Below, piece after piece: positions 40,527-49,020 of a stretch of 64,000 nt of DNA; position 1 is the stretch's first letter, and each line of letters starts with the position of its first letter. Position numbers and translations under genes: made by a program. The DNA lies in assembly GCF_013868415.1 (NCBI RefSeq), contig NZ_JACEMT010000040.1, positions 1 through 64,000 of the forward strand, given 5' to 3'. The notes beneath the pieces are model-generated. The model had not been told where the DNA came from. It saw only the letters and a list, made by a program, of their open reading frames with translations, and searched no databases. Source of the stretch: Marinobacterium marinum (GTDB taxonomy: Bacteria; Pseudomonadota; Gammaproteobacteria; Pseudomonadales; Balneatricaceae).

Positions 40527-41690
40527 ATGAAGACACTAGTTACCCAAGGGCGAGTTCTCTTCCTGAGCTGTATGGCGCTGATGCTGACCGCATGTGGCGA
40601 TGAGGCCGATCAGGCTGCTGCGGGAGGCGCGCGTCCATTACCGCCGGTTATGACCGATGTGTCCCGTATCGAGCGCCAGGATATCGCGCTGAACAAAACC
40701 TACTCGTCGTTGCTGCGCAGTGACAACGAGGTCACGCTGGTTGCCCGTGTGACCGGCACGCTGGAAGCGCGCCAGTTCGAGCAGGGCGATCAGGTCACCA
40801 AGGGGCAGGTGCTGTACACCATAGAACCTGAACAGTATCAGGCACAAGTCAAGCAGCGTGAAGCCGACTTGCAGAGTGCCCGAGCCGAACTGGCGCGTGC
40901 CGGTCGTGATGCTGCCCGTTACGAGCAGCTGCTCAAGCGCAGCTCGGTCAGCCGTCAGCAATACGATCAGGCACTGGCCGAACAGCAGGTTGCACGTGCT
41001 CGAGTAGCTCAAGTAGATGCCGCTCTGTCCAGTGCACGTATCGATCTGGGCTATACCCAGGTTGAAGCGCCTGTTGATGGCCGCATCGGTCTAAGCCAGG
41101 TTAATGTGGGTAATCTGGTGAGTCCCGGTACTGAGCTGGTGACGATTACGCCGCTTGACCCGCTGGAAGTGCGTTTCCAGATGCCACAGAAAGATGCGCT
41201 GGAGCTGCGTGATCAGTTGGCCCAGGATGATATCAATCAGATTCACGCCACGCTGGAAGTGATGGGCCGTGAAGGGGTGCCGGCAACACAGCTGAAAGGC
41301 GGACTCGACTTCCTGGGTGTACGTGTTGATACACGCACCAGCACCGTGCAGGCATCGGCCAGCTTTGCCAACCCTGATGCCAAGGTTCTGCCGGGACAGT
41401 TTGCCCGTGTCAGCATCGAAGGCCTGAAGCGCTACGATGTGCTGGCGGTGCCGGAAGTCGCGATTACCCAGGGGCTGATGGGGCCTCAGGTATTTGTGGT
41501 GGATGAGGAAGGCAAAGCTCGCGCTCGCACTGTCGAGCTGGGTGAAGTCGCCGGTGAACTGCAGATTATTTTGAGTGGCCTTGAAGGCGGTGAGACCGTT
41601 GTCAGCGGCGACCCATCAGGTATCAAACCGGGTACGCCGATCAAGCCCAGGACTGAAGCGACTGCGACCGAGCAGGGTAATGACGCATGA
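40527..41690 (+). CDS. RND efflux periplasmic adaptor (MexA/AcrA type)
   Basis: The membrane fusion protein of a tripartite efflux pump. 387 residues from ATG 40527, chosen because it gives a proper signal peptide and lipobox LTAC (Cys24); the frame is open to 40476. Domains in order: lipoyl half (EVTLVARVTGTLEARQFEQGDQVTKGQVLYTIEP), coiled-coil hairpin (about 95-165), second lipoyl half (VDGRIGLSQVNVGNLVSPG), beta-barrel and membrane-proximal part (GLEGGETVVSGD). Overlaps the permease start by 4 bp. Confidence 0.93.
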   Translation: MKTLVTQGRVLFLSCMALMLTACGDEADQAAAGGARPLPPVMTDVSRIERQDIALNKTYSSLLRSDNEVTLVARVTGTLEARQFEQGDQVTKGQVLYTIEPEQYQAQVKQREADLQSARAELARAGRDAARYEQLLKRSSVSRQQYDQALAEQQVARARVAQVDAALSSARIDLGYTQVEAPVDGRIGLSQVNVGNLVSPGTELVTITPLDPLEVRFQMPQKDALELRDQLAQDDINQIHATLEVMGREGVPATQLKGGLDFLGVRVDTRTSTVQASASFANPDAKVLPGQFARVSIEGLKRYDVLAVPEVAITQGLMGPQVFVVDEEGKARARTVELGEVAGELQIILSGLEGGETVVSGDPSGIKPGTPIKPRTEATATEQGNDA

Positions 41691-44600
41691 ATTTCGCCAA
41701 CTTTTTCATTAAGCGACCGATATTCGCCACGGTGCTGGCGATTATCCTGACCTTGATCGGGGTCGTCAGCCTGCGCGTGTTGCCGATTGAGCAGTACCCG
41801 AGCGTGGTGCCGCCCAGTGTCTCCGTGCAGGCAACCTTTCCGGGTGCCAACGCCGAAACGGTCGCTCAGACCGTAGCCGCGCCGTTGGCCGAGGCGATCA
41901 ACGGGGTCGAAGACATGATTTACATGACTTCGACCAGCGCCGATAACGGTCTGATGTCTATGGAGGTGTCATTCAATATCGGCACCGATGGCGACATGAA
42001 CACCGTTAACGTCAACAACCGGGTGCAGAGTGCCCTGTCGCAGCTGCCGGACTCGGTACGGGCACAGGGTGTGAAAGTGGAGCAGCGTTCCAACTCGATC
42101 CTGATGCTGCTGGCGCTGATATCACCGGAAGGTGATTACGACAACGTCTACATGCAGAACTACGCGACCCTGAATATTCTGGACGAACTGCGCCAGATTC
42201 CAGGGGTGGGTGCGGCTGAAGTGCTGGGTGGCGGTGAGTTCGCCATGCGTGTCTGGATGGATCCGGAAAAGCTGGCCCAGTATGATCTGACGCCGACCGA
42301 GGTGGCACGTGCCATTCGGGCACAGAACACCGAAGTGCCGGCGGGTAACCTGGCGGGCACGCCGCAGGGTGAGCCGCGTGCCTACACCTATACCGTAAAT
42401 GCCGGCGGGCGTCTGTCCACGGCGGACGACTTCCGTAGTATCTATCTGCGCACCAATCCGGATGGCTCTGCACTGCTGCTGAGAGATGTGGCGCGTGTAG
42501 AACTGGGTGCTTCCTTCTATGGCGTTGAAGCACGTTTGGACAGTGCCACCATGGCACCCATCGTGATCAACCAGCAGCCGGGTGCCAATGCTCTGGCCAC
42601 CGCAGACGCGGTGAAGGCAAAAATCGATGAATTGTCCGAGCGTTTCCCGCCGGGACTGGAGTACGAAGTCCCGTATGATACGACGCTGTTCATCACGGCT
42701 TCCGTGGACACGGTGATCGCGACTTTCATTGAAGCCTTCCTGATCGTGGGCGTGATTCTGTACGTGTTCTTGCAGAACTGGCGCTTCACCGTCATTGCCA
42801 TGTCCGTGGTCCCCGTTTCTGTAGTGGCGACCTTCGCCGGCTTTTACATGTTCGACTTCTCGTTGAACCTGCTGACGCTGTTCGCGCTGGTACTTTCCAT
42901 CGGTATTGTGGTGGATGACGCCATACTGGTGGTGGAAAACGTTGAGCGTGTACTGGCTGAAGATGACAGTCTCAGTGTGCGCGAAGCGACCGTCATCGCG
43001 ATGAAAGAAGTCGGCGGACCGGTTATCGCCACGTCGTTTATCATGGCGGCGGTGTTCGTGCCGGTTGCCTTCCTTGGCGGCTTTACCGGCCAGATCTATC
43101 AGCAGTTCGCCTTGACCGTAGCCATTTCCGTTGCCTTCTCGGCATTGATGGCCTTGACGTTTACACCGGCCATGTCGGCGGTATTCATCAAGCATCACAA
43201 GCCCGGCGAGCACGAAGGTGCGTTCATGCGTGCGTTCCATGCACCGCTGCGCTGGTTTGATCGCGGTTTCGGTGCGATAACGGCTTTCTATACATGGCTG
43301 GTGGATGTTCTGGTACGTCGCTGGGCACTGGCGCTGCTGCTGACAGCCGGGTTCTGCTACGGCTCCTGGTGGATGTTTGCCAATACGCCGACCACACTGG
43401 TACCGCAGACCGACCAGGGTATCGTATTGGTCAGTGTACAACTGCCGGATGCGGCTTCACTGCATCGAACCAACGATTACATGGATGCGGTCAGCAAGCA
43501 GATTCAGGATATCCCGGGGGTTGCCCACGTAGCGGCTGTTGCCGGTTACGATGTGCTGACCAGTGCGGTTAACAGCGCACGTGGTGTTATGTTCGTGAGC
43601 CTGCGTCCCTGGGAAGAGCGTGATCTCAAGGTGGATCAGTTGATTGGTCAGATCATGCAGATTGGGGCCATGACGCCGGGTGGTAGCGCGATGGCATTTA
43701 ACATGCCGCCGATCATGGGCTTGTCGACAACCGGTGGCTTTACCGGCTACCTGCAGTCCTATGCCGGTGCTTCTCCGGAGGAACTGTACCAGGCATCGGT
43801 CAAGGTGATGCAGGCTGCCGCCCAGCATCCGGCCCTGAACCAGGTGTTTACAACCTTTAACGTGAATGTGCCGTCCTACCGTGCCGATATCGACCGTCAG
43901 AAGGCGTTGAGCTATGGCGTGGCACTGGAAGACCTGAACGCAACCCTGTCCAACACGCTGGGTAACGGATTTGTGAACTACTTCAGTTACCAGAACCGTA
44001 ACTTCCAGGTGTTTCTGCAGAACGAAGACGAATACCGCAAGCAGCCGGATGATTTGAACAACATCTTCGTGCGCAGTGGCAACAATGGCGAACGCATTCC
44101 GATGTCGGAGCTGGTGACGCTGGAGCGTCAGTTGGCACCGGCCGTAGTATCACGCTTTGGCGTCTATCTGGGTGCCCAGTTCCAGGGGGGTCCGGCACCG
44201 GGTTACAGTTCTGGTCAGGCTATTGCCGCTATGAACGAAGTGGTCAAGGAAACTCTGGGTGATAACTGGGGCATGGGTTGGACGGGTACGGCTTATCAGG
44301 AAACCACTGTCGGCAACACGGCGTCTCTGGCGGTGGGCTTCGGCATCCTGATGATGTTCCTGATCCTGGCGGCTCAGTATGAAAGCTGGTCACTGCCGCT
44401 GGCGGTTCTGACAGCGACACCCTTTGCGTTCTTTGGTGCCGTTGGCGGCATCATGATGCGCAGCCTCGAAGTGAGTGTGTATGTCGAAATCGGGGTGCTG
44501 GTGGTGGTCGGTCTGGCGGCCAAGAACGCGATTCTGATCGTCGAGTTTGCCGAGCTTCAGCGTCGCGAACTGGGCAAGACGATTCGTGAAGCGGCCGTGA

Positions 44601-44845
44601 CGGCAGCCGAGTTGCGTTTCCGCCCGATCGTGATGACATCGTTGGCCTTCATCCTGGGTACCTTGCCGCTGGCGCTGGCGACCGGTGCCAGTGACACCAG
44701 CAGCCACCATATCGGGACGGCGGTATCCGTCGGCATGGCGTCGGTAGCGATTATCGGTAGCTGCTTCGTGCCGACTTTCTATGCCATGATCGCGTCGGTA
44801 TCCGAATGGCTGAGCCATAAGCGAGGCGTGAAAGAAGCGCACTGA
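41687..44845 (+). CDS. RND multidrug efflux permease (MexB/AcrB, HAE1 type)
   Basis: A proton-driven inner-membrane pump of 1,052 residues with 12 helices and two large periplasmic loops. It starts FANFFIKRPIFATVLAI. Helix 4 has LVLSIGIVVDDAILVVENVERV, with the paired Asp residues for proton relay, and helix 10 holds the matching Lys in GLAAKNAILIVEFA. The ATG overlaps the adaptor stop, giving coupled translation. No TolC-type outer membrane gene follows, so the pump must use one from elsewhere. Confidence 0.95.
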   Translation: MNFANFFIKRPIFATVLAIILTLIGVVSLRVLPIEQYPSVVPPSVSVQATFPGANAETVAQTVAAPLAEAINGVEDMIYMTSTSADNGLMSMEVSFNIGTDGDMNTVNVNNRVQSALSQLPDSVRAQGVKVEQRSNSILMLLALISPEGDYDNVYMQNYATLNILDELRQIPGVGAAEVLGGGEFAMRVWMDPEKLAQYDLTPTEVARAIRAQNTEVPAGNLAGTPQGEPRAYTYTVNAGGRLSTADDFRSIYLRTNPDGSALLLRDVARVELGASFYGVEARLDSATMAPIVINQQPGANALATADAVKAKIDELSERFPPGLEYEVPYDTTLFITASVDTVIATFIEAFLIVGVILYVFLQNWRFTVIAMSVVPVSVVATFAGFYMFDFSLNLLTLFALVLSIGIVVDDAILVVENVERVLAEDDSLSVREATVIAMKEVGGPVIATSFIMAAVFVPVAFLGGFTGQIYQQFALTVAISVAFSALMALTFTPAMSAVFIKHHKPGEHEGAFMRAFHAPLRWFDRGFGAITAFYTWLVDVLVRRWALALLLTAGFCYGSWWMFANTPTTLVPQTDQGIVLVSVQLPDAASLHRTNDYMDAVSKQIQDIPGVAHVAAVAGYDVLTSAVNSARGVMFVSLRPWEERDLKVDQLIGQIMQIGAMTPGGSAMAFNMPPIMGLSTTGGFTGYLQSYAGASPEELYQASVKVMQAAAQHPALNQVFTTFNVNVPSYRADIDRQKALSYGVALEDLNATLSNTLGNGFVNYFSYQNRNFQVFLQNEDEYRKQPDDLNNIFVRSGNNGERIPMSELVTLERQLAPAVVSRFGVYLGAQFQGGPAPGYSSGQAIAAMNEVVKETLGDNWGMGWTGTAYQETTVGNTASLAVGFGILMMFLILAAQYESWSLPLAVLTATPFAFFGAVGGIMMRSLEVSVYVEIGVLVVVGLAAKNAILIVEFAELQRRELGKTIREAAVTAAELRFRPIVMTSLAFILGTLPLALATGASDTSSHHIGTAVSVGMASVAIIGSCFVPTFYAMIASVSEWLSHKRGVKEAH

Positions 44846-44876
44846 TACTGACGATTCCAACTGCGTTGCAACGAAC

Positions 44877-44906
44877 AAAGGGCCGGTTTTTCAACCGGCC
44901 CTTTTT
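44877..44906. terminator. Terminator after the RND operon (bidirectional)
   Basis: 12-bp inverted repeat AAAGGGCCGGTT / AACCGGCCCTTT with a four-base loop, followed by T on both strands. It ends the efflux operon and may also serve the convergent repressor gene. Confidence 0.9.
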
Positions 44907-45010
44907 GCGTGTGTCGGGCCGGAATCTGTAATACGTGATGGGTACAGCTGGGTGGCGGGTGGGCTTGTTGAAGGGAAAGCGAAAATGAAGAAGGGCAGGA
45001 CCTGGGGAGG

Positions 45011-45622
45011 TCAGGATGGGCGCAGGAGGTTCAGCAGATTTTCAACCATGGTGGTGCCACGTGCCTTGATCGAGTACAGGTCAGGGTGACGGAGCCAAGC
45101 ATAAAACAGGCCTGACAGGGTAGCATGGAACAGGTCGGTAGCCGCTTCCGCACTCAATCCTGACAGTTGCTGACGTTCTTCCGCCAGCTGGAAGTAGCGC
45201 AGCAGAACAGCGTGAGTATCGCCGGAAATTTCTTCCTGCATCGCCTGGGGGTCGATATCGCTGAAGAACTCGCAGCGGTACATCATGATAAAATGTACGC
45301 GCTTGTTACGTGGCTGCTCCAGGCGGGCGAACCCATGTATGCAGGCGCGGCGAATCGCTTCCAGGGGGCAGCGCTCGACCACGTCGTCATCGACTTCATC
45401 AAACAGGTTCTGGAAGGGCATGTGAATGCGCTCCAGCATGGCGCGGAACAGGTCGGCCTTGTTCTTGAAGTGCCAGTATACTGCACCACGTGTCATGCCT
45501 GCATGGCGTGCAATCTGCTCCAGGGAGGTACGGGCAACACCGTGCTCCATGAACATGTCTTCGGCTGCATCGATCAGCGCTTCGCGTGTGGCGGCAGCCT
45601 CAGCCTTGGTGCGTCTTGCCAT
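45011..45622 (-). CDS. TetR-family repressor, AcrR/TtgR type
   Basis: 203 residues. HTH near 25-55 (FMEHGVARTSLEQIARHAGMTRGAVYWHFKNKADLF) is the AcrR/TtgR/MtrR form, and the C-terminal part binds the drug. The gene sits after the pump genes, in the opposite direction, rather than divergent in front of them. Related palindromes before the pump genes (40464) and before this gene (45694) suggest that it represses both. Confidence 0.92.
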   Translation of the reverse strand: MARRTKAEAAATREALIDAAEDMFMEHGVARTSLEQIARHAGMTRGAVYWHFKNKADLFRAMLERIHMPFQNLFDEVDDDVVERCPLEAIRRACIHGFARLEQPRNKRVHFIMMYRCEFFSDIDPQAMQEEISGDTHAVLLRYFQLAEERQQLSGLSAEAATDLFHATLSGLFYAWLRHPDLYSIKARGTTMVENLLNLLRPS

Positions 45623-45693
45623 TCCTTCTCAACCCTGTGAAAACCGGTACAAATAACAGGGTTAGTGTATCCCATTGGTGCGGGAAAAAACAT

Positions 45694-45719
45694 CTATACA
45701 TATTTGTTTGTATGTATAG
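45694..45719. promoter_or_regulatory. Operator between the repressor and PepSY-reductase genes
   Basis: Inverted repeat of 9 bp (CTATACATA / TGTATGTATAG, with CTATACATA pairing to TATGTATAG) around an 8-bp T-rich spacer. It is akin to the site at 40464. It lies in the only gap between the repressor gene (-) and the flavoreductase gene (+), so it could control both. Confidence 0.7.
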
Positions 45720-45838
45720 GAATGGAATGTTGTCTTTACATAAGTTGACATTGTTTAACCCTTGTTTAAGCAAGAGAAGAGTAAGCTGGGAGGTGTCTTA
45801 CCGATAGAAGGCCGATTCAGGCTAAGGATGGTTGCAAC

Positions 45839-48001
45839 ATGAGAGCGTATCTTCTGCAGGTGCATCGCTGGCTGGCGCTGCTGCTGACCCCTGTTTTTCT
45901 TCTAATTACCCTGACCGGCATGGTGCTGGCCTTTAAACCCATCATGGCGGACCTGTCTGCACCGCCGTATGCGGGAGCGGTTGATACCGCTCGACTGACA
46001 TCCATGCTGGAGAGGGTTCCCTCGGCAGAGTCGATCACGGCATTGGAGCGCAGTAGTGTGTCAGGGCAATGGATTGTTCCCGGGGTGGGTGAGTATCGTG
46101 TAGGAGATGCAGTCAGAGTCGGAGATGTGCCGGTTGATGCGAGTGCGGACTTTTTTGCCTGGGTCAAGGACCTGCACAAGCGCCTGCTGCTGGATATGGG
46201 GTGGCTGGTGGAGTGGGTAACCTACGCCATGGTCGCCATCATGGTGGTCGGGGTGCTGTTGGGGTGGCCGAAATTCAGTCGCTCGTTGATTGGCTGGCAC
46301 CAGTGGCTGGGTGCCTGGCTGCTGCCGGTAGCCATTATGTTGCCGTTGACGGGGGTCTTGATGTCGCTGCATATCGGCAGGCCCGATCTGGGGCTGCAAA
46401 AGGGCGTGGGTGCAACACCGCTGGTGCAGGGGATTCAGCAGGCAGCCGACCGTCATGACATCTCGGCCATGACCAGTGCACGTCGCTTCAAGTCGGGTTC
46501 GGTGCTGATTCAAACACCGGACCAGGCATGGGTGGTCAGCGGGACGCAGGTAACGCCGGTGGACTTGGCATCCAACCTGCCGAAGCAGTTGCATGAAGGC
46601 CTTTGGGCCGGTTGGGTATCCGGTGTGTTCAATATCCTGACGGGAGGCCTGGTTGCCGGGCTGACACTGACGGGTGGGTTGAGTTGGTTGCGCCGCCAGC
46701 GTGCCGCCGGAGCCCGCCAGACTCAGGCCGATGCGCAGGTGCTGGTGGTATTTGCCAGTCAAACCGGTACCGGGCAAGGGCTCGCCGCCGCGACCGCCGC
46801 AGCCCTGCAGCGTGCCGGAATAGCGGCGGATCAGGGCGCTATTACGGCGTTTGGCCCGGCCGATTGGCAGCGCTATCGACAGGTGTTGGTCATTGCCTCG
46901 ACAACCGGTGAGGGTGAATTGCCCGATATGGCGCGCAGCTGGGTGAAGCATCTGAAAACGGCGGCTCTGAAGGGGGCCGGCTTCAGCCTGCTGGCGTTGG
47001 GGGATCGTCGCTATGTCAACTTCTGTGCCGGTGGCTGCCAGTTGCGTCAGGCCCTGCTGGAAGCCGGGGCTGTGGAGCAGCTGCCCATGCATGAAGTTGA
47101 TGGTGACCCGGCTGCGGACTGGAATCAGTGGCTGCAAAAACTGTCCGAGCACCACGGCTGGACATTAGCGGCCGAGCGCTTGACGGTACAGCGGCAGAGG
47201 TGCCAGGCACGGTTGGTCGAGCGTGTACGACTGGACTTGCCCATGGATGAGCACAGCCCGCAAAGCTACAGCCTGATTCTGGAAGTACCGGAATCGACAA
47301 CCTTTGCGCCGGGTGATCTGTTTCAGTTTCAGCCGAGGGCCGGTGCCGAGCCGAGAACCTATTCGGTCGGTTCGGCAGCGGATGTGAGTCCGGGTCGTGT
47401 TCGACTGACGGTGGGCCTGCTGAAATATACGGATGACCAAGGGGATGAAGTACTGGGGCTGGGCAGTGGCGAACTCTGCCTGCGCTGGCCGCTGGGAGAA
47501 ACACGGGAGGTGGAACTGGTTGCACACCCGGGTTTCAACCCGCCGGCCAACACTCGGCAACCACTGATCATGGTGGCCACCGGGTGTGGCATAGCGCCCT
47601 TTATCGGCTTCCTTGAAACTCGTGAAGCCGCCGGTGATACGGGGCCTGTCTGGTTACTGTTCGGCAACCGCTATCATGAAGGCGATTACCTGTATCGTGA
47701 ACAAATACAGTCGCTGGCCGAGCGGCAGGTCATCACGGATCTGGATACGGTGTTTTCCAGGGATGGGGGTACTCAGCGATACATCACGGAACGTCTGGAA
47801 CAGGAAGGTGACAAGCTGCTGGACTGGATGGCACAGGGAGCAGTGCTGTACATCTGTGGTCGTGCATCCACCCTGGGCAAGGGGATTGATCGCCTGTTGC
47901 TGAACCTGTTGCAGAAAAGGGGAAAAAGCCTGGATGAGGCGCAGGCTGAACTGGTGCGCTGGGCGGATCAGGGCATGATGCGTCGGGATCTGTTCGACTA
48001 A
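45839..48001 (+). CDS. PepSY-membrane / flavodoxin / ferredoxin-NADP reductase fusion
   Basis: A 720-residue inner-membrane flavoprotein. Residues 1-about 285 are a PepSY-TM domain with four helices (about 11-32, 125-142, 156-176, 266-284) and His residues that may bind heme. A flavodoxin domain (about 300-440; VVFASQTGTGQG, STTGEGELPD) and an FAD/NADPH domain (about 460-720; EPRTYSVGSA, MVATGCGIAPFIGF) follow. Electrons would pass from NADPH via FAD and FMN to the membrane part and the periplasm. Similar proteins occur with siderophore uptake genes; none lies here. Confidence 0.88.
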   Translation: MRAYLLQVHRWLALLLTPVFLLITLTGMVLAFKPIMADLSAPPYAGAVDTARLTSMLERVPSAESITALERSSVSGQWIVPGVGEYRVGDAVRVGDVPVDASADFFAWVKDLHKRLLLDMGWLVEWVTYAMVAIMVVGVLLGWPKFSRSLIGWHQWLGAWLLPVAIMLPLTGVLMSLHIGRPDLGLQKGVGATPLVQGIQQAADRHDISAMTSARRFKSGSVLIQTPDQAWVVSGTQVTPVDLASNLPKQLHEGLWAGWVSGVFNILTGGLVAGLTLTGGLSWLRRQRAAGARQTQADAQVLVVFASQTGTGQGLAAATAAALQRAGIAADQGAITAFGPADWQRYRQVLVIASTTGEGELPDMARSWVKHLKTAALKGAGFSLLALGDRRYVNFCAGGCQLRQALLEAGAVEQLPMHEVDGDPAADWNQWLQKLSEHHGWTLAAERLTVQRQRCQARLVERVRLDLPMDEHSPQSYSLILEVPESTTFAPGDLFQFQPRAGAEPRTYSVGSAADVSPGRVRLTVGLLKYTDDQGDEVLGLGSGELCLRWPLGETREVELVAHPGFNPPANTRQPLIMVATGCGIAPFIGFLETREAAGDTGPVWLLFGNRYHEGDYLYREQIQSLAERQVITDLDTVFSRDGGTQRYITERLEQEGDKLLDWMAQGAVLYICGRASTLGKGIDRLLLNLLQKRGKSLDEAQAELVRWADQGMMRRDLFD

Positions 48002-48006
48002 AATCG

Positions 48007-48042
48007 GCAAACATCGGGGCGTTGGTTCGCTCCGATGTTTGC
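48007..48042 (+). terminator. Terminator after the PepSY-reductase gene
   Basis: A perfect 11-bp stem GCAAACATCGG / CCGATGTTTGC directly after the stop codon, followed by only three T. Probably a rho-independent or stabilising hairpin. Confidence 0.6.
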
Positions 48043-48145
48043 ATTTGGTCAAATATCCTTCACAAATCGATGCCGGACAGCAGCATTTTCGGCGTCAGAT
48101 CTCTAGAATAGTCCGTCAAACGGATTTGAACGTGATCACACAGCC

Positions 48146-48829
48146 ATGTCTCGATATGTATTCTCCCTTGTTCTGGCCGGGCTTCTTGTATCGGCTACCC
48201 AGGCCGAAGCGGGCGTTCGCCGCATTGAGCATCCTGACGGCCGGGTCGAGTACACCAATATTGCACCTGCGCAGAAAGCTCGGGTGGTCAATACGTATTA
48301 CAAATACCGTACAGGGAGCGGTACCCTGTCGTTCAGTGATACAAAACCCAAAGGCGTCAAATACGAAGAGATTCGCTTTGACTGCTTCGCCTGCAAGGTC
48401 CACTCGGGCGTGAACTGGGAAACGACCCCTCTGTTTCAGGAGCGCTACCAACAGGCTATCGACCGTATCGCCGCCAATCACGGGGTGGATAAATCACTGG
48501 TACGGGCGGTCATTCATGCCGAATCGGCGTTCAATCCTCAGGCCAGGTCTCGCGTGGGAGCACAGGGGCTGATGCAGCTGATGCCGCAGACAGCAGCCGA
48601 GCTGGGAGTCGGTAATGCATTTGACCCTGAACAGAATATCGATGGGGGAGTGCGTTATCTGGCGATGTTGCTGGATCGCTATAATAAGGATGTGCGTCTG
48701 GCCACGGCGGCCTACAATGCAGGACCTGGAGCTGTTGCCAAGTATGATGGCGTACCGCCCTATGCGGAAACCCAGGCTTATGTGAAGCGGATCGCGATTT
48801 TGCAACGGCGTTATCAGGCGCTGGACTAA
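48146..48829 (+). CDS. Lytic transglycosylase (SLT domain)
   Basis: A 227-residue exported enzyme that cleaves murein between MurNAc and GlcNAc. It has a signal peptide (about 1-22, ending TQAEA), a short strand-rich part with DGRVEYTN (DUF4124-like), then an SLT domain (about 100-220): AVIHAESAFNPQARSRVGAQGLMQLMP with the catalytic Glu, and AAYNAGPGAVAKYDGVPPYAET. Single gene with no outer-membrane lipobox. Confidence 0.92.
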   Translation: MSRYVFSLVLAGLLVSATQAEAGVRRIEHPDGRVEYTNIAPAQKARVVNTYYKYRTGSGTLSFSDTKPKGVKYEEIRFDCFACKVHSGVNWETTPLFQERYQQAIDRIAANHGVDKSLVRAVIHAESAFNPQARSRVGAQGLMQLMPQTAAELGVGNAFDPEQNIDGGVRYLAMLLDRYNKDVRLATAAYNAGPGAVAKYDGVPPYAETQAYVKRIAILQRRYQALD

Positions 48830-48857
48830 AAACGTCCGGCGGGGTCGCCGGACGTTT
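48830..48857. terminator. Terminator between the transglycosylase and symporter operons
   Basis: Stem AAACGTCCGGC / GCCGGACGTTT, loop of six, starting in the stop codon of the transglycosylase gene. The T-run is longer on the minus strand (TTTTT), so it serves mainly the symporter operon. Confidence 0.85.
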
Positions 48858-48885
48858 GGTGTGAAAAGGCGTATTCAGGCGCTGA

Positions 48886-49020
48886 TCAAATCAGGTCCTT
48901 ACCCGCCTTGCGAGCCTTGTTAATGTCCCGGATGACAGCCCGGCAGATCACCGTCAGCACACCCAGTGTCAAAGCAGGCCAAATCAGAATATAGGCGGCA
49001 TATGCCCAGGTGCTTGTCAT
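48886..49020 (-). CDS. Small membrane protein, putative symporter partner (44 residues)
   Basis: A 44-residue peptide with one hydrophobic helix (about 5-27, starting TWAYAAYILIWPALTLG) and a basic cytoplasmic tail (RDINKARKAGKDLI). Its ATG overlaps the symporter stop (ATGA), with GGAGGGA 6 bases ahead, so translation is coupled. Similar tiny proteins accompany sodium:solute symporters in related marine bacteria and are called small transporter subunits; a direct role is unproven. Confidence 0.8.
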   Translation of the reverse strand: MTSTWAYAAYILIWPALTLGVLTVICRAVIRDINKARKAGKDLI

